This document shows positions 5,605-12,267 of a stretch of 12,267 bases of DNA, in pieces; the stretch's first letter is position 1, and the number at the start of each line of letters is the position of its first letter. Location: NCBI GenBank assembly GCA_003224075.1, contig QHYF01000042.1, positions 1 to 12,267 of the forward strand, given 5' to 3'. The position numbers and the translations under genes are program-made. The notes under the pieces were generated by a model. It saw only the letters and a program-made list of their open reading frames with translations, did no database searches and had not been told where the DNA came from. This DNA is from Acidobacteriota bacterium. Its GTDB lineage: Bacteria; Acidobacteriota; Terriglobia; Acidiferrales; UBA7541.

Positions 5605-8240
5605 GGCTCTGGAGTCAGCTTCGTTCTTGGGTACGCGCAATGCTGCGGCGCTCGCGGATGGAGCGCGAGATAGACGCGGAGCTGTGTTTCCACATCGAAG
5701 CGTTCGCGGAGGACTTGGTGCGCAGCGGCGTGTCTCGCGAAGAGGCGCTGCGTCGCGCGCGCATCGAGTTTGGCGGCATCGAGCGCGCGAAAGAGGAATG
5801 CCGCGACGCGAGGGGGATGAACTTTCTCGAATCCTTGGCCCAGGATTTGCGTTACGGCGTGCGCATGCTGCGCAATAGCCCGGGATTCACGGCGACTGCG
5901 ATCCTGACACTGGCGCTAGGAATCGGAGCGAACACGGCAATCTTCAGTGTCGTTGACGCGATTCTTCTGAGACCGTTGCCTTACCCGGAGCCGGGCCGGC
6001 TCGTGCGCATCTGGGAGTCGTCCGCCCGGCGTGACTCTCCGCGAAACGTGGTGAATCCCTTCAATTTTATGGACTGGCGGGAGCAATCGCAGGCGTTCGA
6101 GTCGATGGCGGCGATTTCGGGATTGATGACGAATCTCAGCGCGCACAACGAGCCCTTTGCTGTACAGGGAATGCAAGTCTCTCCGGAATTCTTTTCTGTT
6201 CTGCGGACGGCACCTTTGCTGGGGCGAACATTCAACGTGGCCGACGGTGTGCCCGGACAGGACCGCAGCGTCATCCTGAGTCATGGGCTTTGGCAGAGAC
6301 AGTTCGGCGGAGACGCAGCGATCGTGGGACAGAAGGTACAGGTCAACGGCGTTCCGTGCCAAGTGATCGGCGTGATGCCGCAAGGTTTTTCCTTTCCGAA
6401 GAGCAAGGCTGAAGTCTGGACGCCGCTGGCGCTGACGCGCACGGAAGAATACAAAAGAGGGCGATACCTGACGGTGGTGGCGAGGCTCAAGGCCGGCGTT
6501 TCGCTCGAGCAGGCGAGACAGGACATGCTGCGAGTGGCGAGTTACACGCAACAGGCGCGGCCCGACATGGACAAGGACTGGAGCGCGAGCGTTTTTCCGA
6601 TGCTCGAAGACGCCACGGAAAAAGTGCGGCAGCCGCTTTGGGTGCTGCTTGCTTCCGTGGGATTTCTGCTGCTGATCGGGTGCGCCAACGTGGCGAACCT
6701 GCTGCTCATGCGAGGCACGAGCCGGCTGCGGGAGATGGCGGTGCGGTCGGCGCTAGGAGCGTCACGATCGCGCATCATTCAACAATTGTTGATCGAGAGC
6801 CTGATGCTGGCACTGGCGGGAATGGCGGCGGGTTTGATCTTCGCGCACATCGGACTGAGCGGACTGCTCGCGCTCATTCCCCAGAACTCGCCTTTGCCTC
6901 GCAGCGAGCCGATCACGATTAACGGCGGCGTTCTGCTTTTTGTGTTCCTTGTTTCCCTGTTCACTGTTGCCCTCTTCGGGCTTGTTCCCGCGCTGCGCCT
7001 CTCCCATGTGGATTTGCAGAGTGCGCTGAAGCAAGGGTCGGTGCGCGGCGGAGTCGGCGGGCATCAGACGCTGCGCCGCTGCTTTGTGGTGGCTGAAGTC
7101 TCGCTGGCGCTGGTGCTTTCTGTCGGCACCGGTCTGATGCTTCGCAGCTTCGCGCGGCTGATCTCGGTTGATCCGGGTTTCAGCCGCGAGCATCTCCTGA
7201 CCATGCACGTGTGGACTTCGCCCGCGCGCTATAGCGATAACCTGAAACGCTCGCAATACTTCGCGCGGATGCTGGCGGCGATTCGAAGCACTCCCGGAGT
7301 TGAGGCGGCGGGATCGACGCACTTTCTGCCGCTGACGGAGACAATCTCCCGGTCGTGCTTTTCCCCGGGAGACGGGCCCCAGCCGATTCCATCGGAATCG
7401 CCTTCCGCACAATTTCTGATCATCAGCCCGGGCTATTTCCGCGCGATGGGCACGCCGCTGCGCATGGGCAGGGATTTTGAAGAACGGGACGCCTTCGACT
7501 CGCCGCCAGTGGCGGTGGTGAACCAGGCTTTTGCGGACCGCTTTTACACGGGGCAGAACATCTTCGGAAAAACTCTTTGGGTGTGCTGGACCATCACAAA
7601 ACCTGTAGAGATCGTGGGGGTGGTGTCGAATGCGCGGCAGGCGCACATGCAAGACGCTCCGGAGCCGACCATTTTCCTCTCGAACGCGCAGGCCCCGATG
7701 TATTTTGCGACGCTGGCGGTGCGCGCGAGCGGGGACCTGCAACAGATCGCGCGGGGAACAGAAGCGGCGATTCATAGCGTCGATCCGGACCAGGCAGTTT
7801 CCAACATTCAAACGATGGAAACGGTGTTCTCGGATTCAGTGTCGAGTCCGAGGATGCAGGCGGTGCTACTGCTCGTGTTCGCGGGGCTGGCGATTGCGCT
7901 CGCGATGATCGGAGTGTACGGCGTTGTTTCGTATTCGGTGAGCGAGCGGACAAACGAAATCGGGATTCGAGTGGCGCTGGGCGCGCGATCCGGAGATGTT
8001 TTCGGGTTGGTTCTTCGAGAGGCGCTCATGCTTACGGCGATCGCGCTGGGAATTGGCCTTGCAGGTTCGTTTGCGCTTAGCCGCGTGCTGCAAACGCTGC
8101 TGTTTGAAGTGACCCCGACCGATCCAGTGACGCTGGCGTCGGTCGCTGCGTGGATGGTTGCGGTCTCCACGATTGCGGCGATTTTGCCCGCCCGGCGGGC
8201 GTCACGAGTGGATCCGACGGTGGCGCTGAGGTACGAGTAG
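5601..8240 (+). CDS. ADOP-family double permease (MacB/FtsX-type ABC transporter permease without its own ATPase)
   Basis: An 879-residue inner-membrane protein from GTG 5601. Residues about 10-70 form the soluble prefix typical of ADOP proteins (MLRRSRMEREIDAELCFHIEAF, EEALRRARIEFGGIERAKEECRDARG). Two MacB-like halves follow. The first has a membrane helix near 95-115 (ATAILTLALGIGANTAIFSVVDAILLRPLPYPEPGRL), a large periplasmic domain, and FtsX helices about 346-467 (LIGCANVANLLLMRGTSRLREMAVRSALGASR). The second begins near 490 (FVVAEVSLALVLSVGTGLMLRSF), has another periplasmic domain, and ends in FtsX helices about 751-879 (MIGVYGVVSYSVSERTNEIGIRVALGARSGDVF, then PARRASRVDPTVALRYE). This duplicated layout is the 'acidobacterial duplicated orphan permease' family. 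Substrate and ATPase partner are unknown. Efflux or envelope remodelling under PadR control is inferred. No frame break is seen. Confidence 0.93.
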   Translation: MRLWSQLRSWVRAMLRRSRMEREIDAELCFHIEAFAEDLVRSGVSREEALRRARIEFGGIERAKEECRDARGMNFLESLAQDLRYGVRMLRNSPGFTATAILTLALGIGANTAIFSVVDAILLRPLPYPEPGRLVRIWESSARRDSPRNVVNPFNFMDWREQSQAFESMAAISGLMTNLSAHNEPFAVQGMQVSPEFFSVLRTAPLLGRTFNVADGVPGQDRSVILSHGLWQRQFGGDAAIVGQKVQVNGVPCQVIGVMPQGFSFPKSKAEVWTPLALTRTEEYKRGRYLTVVARLKAGVSLEQARQDMLRVASYTQQARPDMDKDWSASVFPMLEDATEKVRQPLWVLLASVGFLLLIGCANVANLLLMRGTSRLREMAVRSALGASRSRIIQQLLIESLMLALAGMAAGLIFAHIGLSGLLALIPQNSPLPRSEPITINGGVLLFVFLVSLFTVALFGLVPALRLSHVDLQSALKQGSVRGGVGGHQTLRRCFVVAEVSLALVLSVGTGLMLRSFARLISVDPGFSREHLLTMHVWTSPARYSDNLKRSQYFARMLAAIRSTPGVEAAGSTHFLPLTETISRSCFSPGDGPQPIPSESPSAQFLIISPGYFRAMGTPLRMGRDFEERDAFDSPPVAVVNQAFADRFYTGQNIFGKTLWVCWTITKPVEIVGVVSNARQAHMQDAPEPTIFLSNAQAPMYFATLAVRASGDLQQIARGTEAAIHSVDPDQAVSNIQTMETVFSDSVSSPRMQAVLLLVFAGLAIALAMIGVYGVVSYSVSERTNEIGIRVALGARSGDVFGLVLREALMLTAIALGIGLAGSFALSRVLQTLLFEVTPTDPVTLASVAAWMVAVSTIAAILPARRASRVDPTVALRYE

Positions 8241-8248
8241 GCACAGCA

Positions 8249-8293
8249 GAGGGCTGGGGCGAGGCAGGGCCGCAACGGGCCGCGCCAGCCCTC
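8249..8293. other. Hairpin between convergent permease genes
   Basis: GAGGGCTGG (8249-8257) pairs with CCAGCCCTC (8285-8293), enclosing further GC-rich sequence with two GGCC boxes. It lies nine bases after the ADOP stop codon and before the end of the - strand permease. There is no T run on either side, so it may be a weak two-way terminator. The following TTTCGCTCAGGGTAAAA resembles the short interspersed repeats common between genes in such genomes. Confidence 0.35.
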
Positions 8294-8340
8294 CGTTTCG
8301 CTCAGGGTAAAAAGGCGGGGTCTACAGTGAGCCGCCAGAT

Positions 8341-9615
8341 TTATTCATAGCGGAGGGCTTCGACGGGGTCGAGGCGGGCGGCTTTCCAGGCGGGATAGAC
8401 GCCGAAGACGATGCCGATGAGCGCGCACATAATCAGCGCGGTGGCGATCCAGAAAAAGGAGAGCACTGCGGGCATTTTCAGGCCGTAACGCATCAGCAAA
8501 GAGAGGCCGGAGCCAAAGAGGACGCCGATGACGCCGCCGACGGCGCTGAGGGTGACGGCCTCAATCAAAAACTGAGAGAGAATGTTGCCGCGCTTCGCGC
8601 CGATGGCCTTGCGAATGCCGATCTCGCGGGTGCGTTCGGTGACGCTGACAAGCATGATGTTCATTACGCCGATGCCGCCGACGACGAGGCCGACGGACGC
8701 CACGGCGAACATCAAAATGAAAATGAGGCCGCTGATTTTGTTCCACAGGTCGAGAAAATAATCCGAAGTGAAGAGCGCGAAATCATCGGGCTTATTGTTG
8801 GGAAGGCGGCGCTTCCGGCGCAGCAAATCGCGCATCTCCTCGACCGCTTCGCCGACGTTGTTGGGGTCTTTAGCCTTGGCGAAAATGACGTAGTCTTTCT
8901 GATTGGGATAAAGCTTGCGCAGCGTGGTCACCGGCATCATGGCGATGTTGTCCTCCGGGTTCGAGCCACCGGAAATTCCCTGCTTGCGTTTTTCGGCCGT
9001 GCCAATGACGGTGAACAGTTGGCCGTTGATAGTGACTTCCTTTCCGACACTCTCCGAGGGCGACTCGGGGAAAAGAATCCTCGCCGTGTCGTAACCGAGG
9101 AGGACCACCGGCATGCGGTGATCGGCGTCCGTTTCGTTAAACATACGGCCGAATTCGATTTTCATATCAAAGATTTGCCCGATGGACGGCGAATTCCCCT
9201 GGAGGATCACATTTTTTGCTCGGTAGACGCCGCGACGGACGTCCGCGGTTCCAGAACCGAACTGCGGCATGAAGATGCGCATGGAGGGAGAAGCTGCGGC
9301 GACGTGCGGCAGCTTGGCCATGTCGTCGGCCCATTCGGGCTGCAATTCCTTGCGGGTAAACCACTCGCTAGGCGGCCGGGAAAGCGAGGCCCACGGGAAG
9401 CGGTAGGCGATGATGGTGTCCGAGCCGAGTTCGCGGATGCCGGCGAGGACGTTGTCGTTCAGGCCATTGATCATGGCGCTCACGGTGATTACGGTGGTGA
9501 TGCCAATGACGATGCCGAGAATGGTGAGGGCGGAACGCAGAGGGTTTTTCTTGAGGGTATCCAGCGCGAGCAGCACTTCGCCGCGAAGCTTCAGCCCACC
9601 TTCCTTGCGCATCAT
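8341..9615 (-). CDS. MacB/FtsX-type ABC transporter permease (second of a tandem pair)
   Basis: Inner-membrane permease of 424 residues from ATG 9615, adjacent to a second ATG at 9612. Aligned with its upstream paralogue, the distance from the ATG at 9612 to the conserved LRSALT/LRSVLT motif of the first helix is identical (26 residues). An ATG at 9741 in the same frame overlaps the upstream stop as ATGA and would add 42 residues, but those translate an interspersed-repeat-like sequence and have no counterpart in the paralogue. Layout: helix 1 (LRSALTILGIVIGITTVITVSAMI), a MacB-type periplasmic domain, then three C-terminal helices with VGGIGVMNIMLVSVTERTREIGIRKAIGAKRG and the family ending YPAWKAARLDPVEALRYE. 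MacB-type permeases need a cytosolic ATPase; none is encoded here. Antimicrobial or peptide efflux is a family-level guess. Confidence 0.9.
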   Translation of the reverse strand: MMRKEGGLKLRGEVLLALDTLKKNPLRSALTILGIVIGITTVITVSAMINGLNDNVLAGIRELGSDTIIAYRFPWASLSRPPSEWFTRKELQPEWADDMAKLPHVAAASPSMRIFMPQFGSGTADVRRGVYRAKNVILQGNSPSIGQIFDMKIEFGRMFNETDADHRMPVVLLGYDTARILFPESPSESVGKEVTINGQLFTVIGTAEKRKQGISGGSNPEDNIAMMPVTTLRKLYPNQKDYVIFAKAKDPNNVGEAVEEMRDLLRRKRRLPNNKPDDFALFTSDYFLDLWNKISGLIFILMFAVASVGLVVGGIGVMNIMLVSVTERTREIGIRKAIGAKRGNILSQFLIEAVTLSAVGGVIGVLFGSGLSLLMRYGLKMPAVLSFFWIATALIMCALIGIVFGVYPAWKAARLDPVEALRYE

Positions 9616-9654
9616 CGTGCGCAAGCGCGCCGGGCGCGTGCCCGTTAATGTTTG

Positions 9655-9737
9655 ACCGATGGTCGCCACGGCTTTGCCTTCCAATTCAACCGAAAGAGAG
9701 ATTCCTCGCTGCGCTCCGAATGACAGACTATCCAAAG
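9655..9737. repeat. Interspersed-repeat-like sequence at the junction of the two permease genes
   Basis: The stretch around 9695-9725 (GAGAGATTCCTCGCTGCGCTC followed by CGAATGACA) has the look of the short repeats scattered between genes in many bacterial genomes, whose translations read like RFLAALRMT on one strand and FGAQRGISL on the other. It starts just after the stop codon of the upstream permease. Related fragments appear in the window at about 8291-8310 (TTTCGCTCAGGGT) and 11201-11217 (CCTCCCCGAAATGACAG). The identification rests on general familiarity, not on a computed match. Confidence 0.4.
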
Positions 9738-10979
9738 TCATTCAAAGCGCAAAGCTTCGACGGGGTCGAGCTTGGCGGCCTTGGATGCCGGATACGTTCC
9801 AAAAAACAGGCCGACACTCAGCGCGACCGTGAGGCCGCCGATGACCGACCAGAGTTGCACGGCGCTCGGGAGCGGCGAGACCCAGGAAACGAGTTTGGCC
9901 ATGAGTACGCCGATCAAGACGCCCACCGCGCCGCCAATGACCGCGATCGTGGAGGACTCGATCAAAAACTGGCGCAGAATGTCGCCGCGCCGGGCGCCCA
10001 ACGCTTTGCGCACGCCGATTTCGCGGGTGCGCTCGGTCACGCTGACGAGCATGATGTTCATGATGACGATGCCGCCCACGACCAGCGAAATGGAGGCGAT
10101 GGCGATGGTCACGACAAAAAACGTGCCGCTGATGTTCTTCCAGAGCGAAAGAAAAGAATCGCTGGTCTCAATGGCAAAATCATCCTTGGCGCCGTAGGTC
10201 AAATGATGACGACCGCGCATGATCTGGCGGACTTCGTCCACGGTTAACTGAATGTTGGCCGCGGAACCAGCGCGGGCGGTGACGCGCAGAGAATTCTGCT
10301 GGTTGCCATATCCCTTGCTATAGGTGCTGAGCGGCAGGATGATCCAGTTGTCGAGCGAAGTCCCGAGCGAGGAGCCTTCTTTCTTGCCGACGCCGACGAC
10401 TTGGCAGGGAATGTTGTTCCAGCGAACTTCCTTGCCGATGGGATCCACGCCGGGCAAGAGGTTTTCCACCAGGTCCATGCCGATGACGCACACCGGCGCG
10501 GCGCTGTTCAAATCGGAATCGGTGATGTGGCGGCCGGCGACGAGATCTACGTCGTACAATTCCGGCATCTGCGGAGTCCAGGCGCGAAGATTCGTGTCTT
10601 TCAGGGAATTGAGGCCGCTTTTCACTTCGACGCGGCCTCCAAGCGAGGCGCCTACTTCCTTGCAGGTCTTGCAAAGATCACGGACCGCTTCAAAGTCGTC
10701 ATAGGTGAGGCGTTTGCGCTTCTGGAATTCGAGCCAGTCGTCGACGTTGGTGATGATGGAAGGCTGTTTGGATAAGCCGAAAACGTCGGCGCCGAGGCGG
10801 AAGACGCGAGTCGCGACATATTGATTGGCACCGTTGATGAGGCTGACCACGGCAATGACCGCGGCGACGCCAATGACCACGCCGATCAGGGTGAGCACGC
10901 TGCGGAGCTTGTGAGCCCAGAGACTGCCCGTGGCGATTCCTACTGCTTCGGTTAGGTTGATTGTGGACGCGCGCGCCAT
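9738..10979 (-). CDS. MacB/FtsX-type ABC transporter permease (first of a tandem pair)
   Basis: A 413-residue inner-membrane protein from ATG 10979 (no obvious ribosome binding site) to TGA 9738. Helix 1 lies at about 25-48 (LRSVLTLIGVVIGVAAVIAVVSLI). The MacB-type periplasmic domain follows, with GADVFGLSKQPSI near its start and PVCVIGMDLVENLLPGVDPIGKEVRWNNIPCQVVGV in the middle. The C-terminal FtsX helices at about 285-413 contain VGGIVIMNIMLVSVTERTREIGVRKALGARRGDILRQFLIES and end YPASKAAKLDPVEALRFE. It is similar throughout to the permease downstream, so the two probably arose by duplication and could form a heterodimer. In typical operons of this type an ATPase and a membrane-fusion protein adjoin; the upstream neighbour here is instead an outer-membrane receptor, so the partners must lie elsewhere. 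The substrate is unknown. Confidence 0.92.
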   Translation of the reverse strand: MARASTINLTEAVGIATGSLWAHKLRSVLTLIGVVIGVAAVIAVVSLINGANQYVATRVFRLGADVFGLSKQPSIITNVDDWLEFQKRKRLTYDDFEAVRDLCKTCKEVGASLGGRVEVKSGLNSLKDTNLRAWTPQMPELYDVDLVAGRHITDSDLNSAAPVCVIGMDLVENLLPGVDPIGKEVRWNNIPCQVVGVGKKEGSSLGTSLDNWIILPLSTYSKGYGNQQNSLRVTARAGSAANIQLTVDEVRQIMRGRHHLTYGAKDDFAIETSDSFLSLWKNISGTFFVVTIAIASISLVVGGIVIMNIMLVSVTERTREIGVRKALGARRGDILRQFLIESSTIAVIGGAVGVLIGVLMAKLVSWVSPLPSAVQLWSVIGGLTVALSVGLFFGTYPASKAAKLDPVEALRFE

Positions 10980-11176
10980 GAGCCGTGAGGGGACACTTAT
11001 TCCTCATCCTAACATACGTGCGGCACAGCGCTCGAATTACGGCCGAAAACAGCAAATCGGCAGAAACAGGTGTCTTAAATGGAAGAAAACAAACCAAGTA
11101 CCGGGCAGCCGGTTATGAATGCTGTGCGGAAGGAGCTTCAGCGCTACCGACGATCGAGTTTGCTGACAATCGATAG
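10980..11176. other. Non-coding stretch upstream of the permease pair
   Basis: About 200 bp with no credible gene on either strand and no trace of an ABC ATPase. It should hold the promoter of the permease pair. On the - strand a TATGTT (11011-11016) about 32 bases before the ATG could be a -10 box, but I find no good -35 at the right distance. Confidence 0.35.
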
Positions 11177-11206
11177 AAAAGGGAGGGCGCGGCGAAGCGT
11201 CCTCCC
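11177..11206 (-). terminator. Intrinsic terminator of the TonB-dependent receptor gene
   Basis: On the - strand GGGAGG (11201-11206) pairs with CCTCCC (11181-11186). One mismatch follows, then three more pairs (CGC with GCG) around a six-base loop, and a TTTTCTAT tract begins at 11180. It lies 18 bases after the receptor's stop codon, where a terminator is expected, and separates the receptor from the permease pair. Confidence 0.65.
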
Positions 11207-11223
11207 CGAAATGACAGTTGATG

Positions 11224-12267
11224 CTAAAACACGAAACGGACGGAGGCGCGAGCCGTAAATGGACTAACAAAGCCAGCGTCCGGATGGACGAACCCGTAGG
11301 TCGTACCTCCCCCGGGCTTCTGGAAGTCCACGTTATTAACTCCGAAGCCCAAGTCCACGTTCTGGTTGACCTGAATTGTCCGCTTGGTGTTTCCGATATT
11401 GAAGGCGTCAAACCCGAATTTCAATTGCTTCTTCTCAGTAATCTTCCAGGGATACTCGATGTGTGCGTCCACCGTGCCCGTGACGGGCGAGCGGCCGAGA
11501 TCACCACGGCCGAAGAGAGGCACCTCGCCCGGGTTCTGATAGGCCTGTTGGGCCGCCAGAGTGGTCCACGGGATGCCAGACTGGATCCTCACCCCCGAGC
11601 CAAGCACCAGGCCCTTCAGGCGGCTCTTGTCGAGCACATACGTGGTATAAACGTTCACGACGTGCCGACGGTCCGTGCTCAGAGACCCGATTCCCTGCTG
11701 CTGGCCGAGAAGTCCGAATTTGCCTTCCGTAAGGTCGAATAGCGAGCTGATCCCCGGGTCGGCCTGCCCGTTGTCGTTCCGGAACGCACCATCGTAGTTG
11801 CCTCGGAGGCGGGCAATCCGCCAGTTCGCAACTAGGGCCCAGTTGTTGCTGAACGACTTGTTCACTTCGAACTCAACAGCTTGGTATTTCCGCTTCGGAT
11901 CTTTGTAGGTGTCCGGTTTGCCATCGGGCAGGAATTCGCCGCCGAAGAAAGCGCAACCAGCGGCTTTGATGTTGTTACATTTGGCGGGATCAGAACCATT
12001 CGTTGGGAGCAAATTGCCGCTCGAATCGGTCCAAGTGTTCGTGTTGACCGCCGGGAAGCATGCGTTCCCAAGAACATTGCCAAACGTGTCTGAAACATTC
12101 ATGGCCACATAAGGAGTTGCATTCCCGTTGGCGTCAATACAAGCTCCAGGGAGCTGCGTTCCCTGAAAGACGATTTCGTTGGGGTTGACGAAGATATCTT
12201 GTTTCGCGTTTGGATTCCCGATGAAGTAGTTGAGCGAGCCGCCGTTTGCAGCAAGAGCGTTGAACTC
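11224..12267 (-). CDS. Oar-like TonB-dependent outer-membrane receptor, C-terminal part (5' end outside window)
   Basis: The frame is open from the right edge (first residues EFNALAANGGSLNYFIGNP) to TAG at 11224, giving 347 residues of what is usually a protein of about 1000 or more. The sequence alternates polar and aromatic residues as in the C-terminal strands of a 22-strand outer-membrane barrel: YQAVEFEVNKSFSNNWALVANWRIARLRGNYDG, STDRRHVVNVYTTYVLD, LVLGSGVRIQSGIPWT, DAHIEYPWKITEKKQLKFGFDAFNIGN. It ends ARASVRFVF, with the terminal Phe recognised by the outer-membrane assembly machinery. Four Cys in the extracellular-loop-like region (ACIDANG, ACFPAV, KCNNIKAAGCAFF) may form disulfides. 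Such Oar-like receptors are abundant in Acidobacteriota and import large nutrients or siderophores; the substrate here is unknown. The gene is separated from the permease pair by a terminator, so co-transcription is unlikely. Confidence 0.88.
   Translation of the reverse strand, partial: EFNALAANGGSLNYFIGNPNAKQDIFVNPNEIVFQGTQLPGACIDANGNATPYVAMNVSDTFGNVLGNACFPAVNTNTWTDSSGNLLPTNGSDPAKCNNIKAAGCAFFGGEFLPDGKPDTYKDPKRKYQAVEFEVNKSFSNNWALVANWRIARLRGNYDGAFRNDNGQADPGISSLFDLTEGKFGLLGQQQGIGSLSTDRRHVVNVYTTYVLDKSRLKGLVLGSGVRIQSGIPWTTLAAQQAYQNPGEVPLFGRGDLGRSPVTGTVDAHIEYPWKITEKKQLKFGFDAFNIGNTKRTIQVNQNVDLGFGVNNVDFQKPGGGTTYGFVHPDAGFVSPFTARASVRFVF

Noticed and set aside
6762..7811. 349-residue open frame antisense to the ADOP permease
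   Set aside because: Rich in Arg, His and Gln with no motif, and fully inside a clear permease coding region; a shadow of high-GC coding DNA.
9019..10247. Two + strand frames of about 200 residues (9019-9648 and 9648-10247) opposite the permease pair
   Set aside because: Low-complexity Asp/Arg/His/Ala-rich translations opposite well-conserved permease sequence; no ribosome binding site.

Overview
The window looks like chromosomal DNA of a high-GC member of the Acidobacteriota. The best evidence is the very long double permease with an N-terminal prefix region directly behind a PadR regulator (the ADOP arrangement, 'acidobacterial duplicated orphan permease'). An Oar-like TonB-dependent receptor end, tandem MacB-type permeases and frequent GTG starts fit this. 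The phylum call is inferred from gene content; no rRNA or other marker is present.

Left part (1-3106). The window opens inside mtnA (methionine salvage, + strand), which converges on a cyclic-nucleotide-binding-domain/DUF1003 membrane protein gene. That gene appears broken: about 20 codons are missing, with a frame change exactly at an inverted repeat. Next is a stand-alone GAF-domain protein (- strand). It diverges from a small MazE/MazF-type toxin-antitoxin pair (+ strand) whose antitoxin is probably translated from a leaderless mRNA. Between them lies a strong intrinsic terminator facing right that no visible gene explains.

Middle part (3107-5262). A PilZ-domain protein with a helical C-terminal half lies on the - strand. 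About 500 bp without a convincing gene follow, then a possible small exported cysteine-rich protein and an F420/flavin-type PPOX-family oxidoreductase, both - strand. A perfect 25-bp palindrome sits between the oxidoreductase and the divergent padR gene.

Right part (5263-12267). padR and the ADOP permease form a translationally coupled + strand operon, with repeated CTAG motifs over the promoter and ribosome-binding site that suggest autorepression. On the - strand there are two tandem MacB/FtsX-type permeases with no ATPase or membrane-fusion partner in the window, and the C-terminal half of an Oar-like outer-membrane receptor ending in an intrinsic terminator. A short interspersed-repeat-like sequence lies at the junction of the two permeases and may add a spurious N-terminus to the second one.

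I see no CRISPR array, tRNA, rRNA, transposase or phage gene. Most of the window is ordinary accessory and housekeeping content. The points most worth a second look are the broken CNB-DUF1003 gene, the orphan terminator (candidate small RNA), and the regulatory DNA in front of padR.
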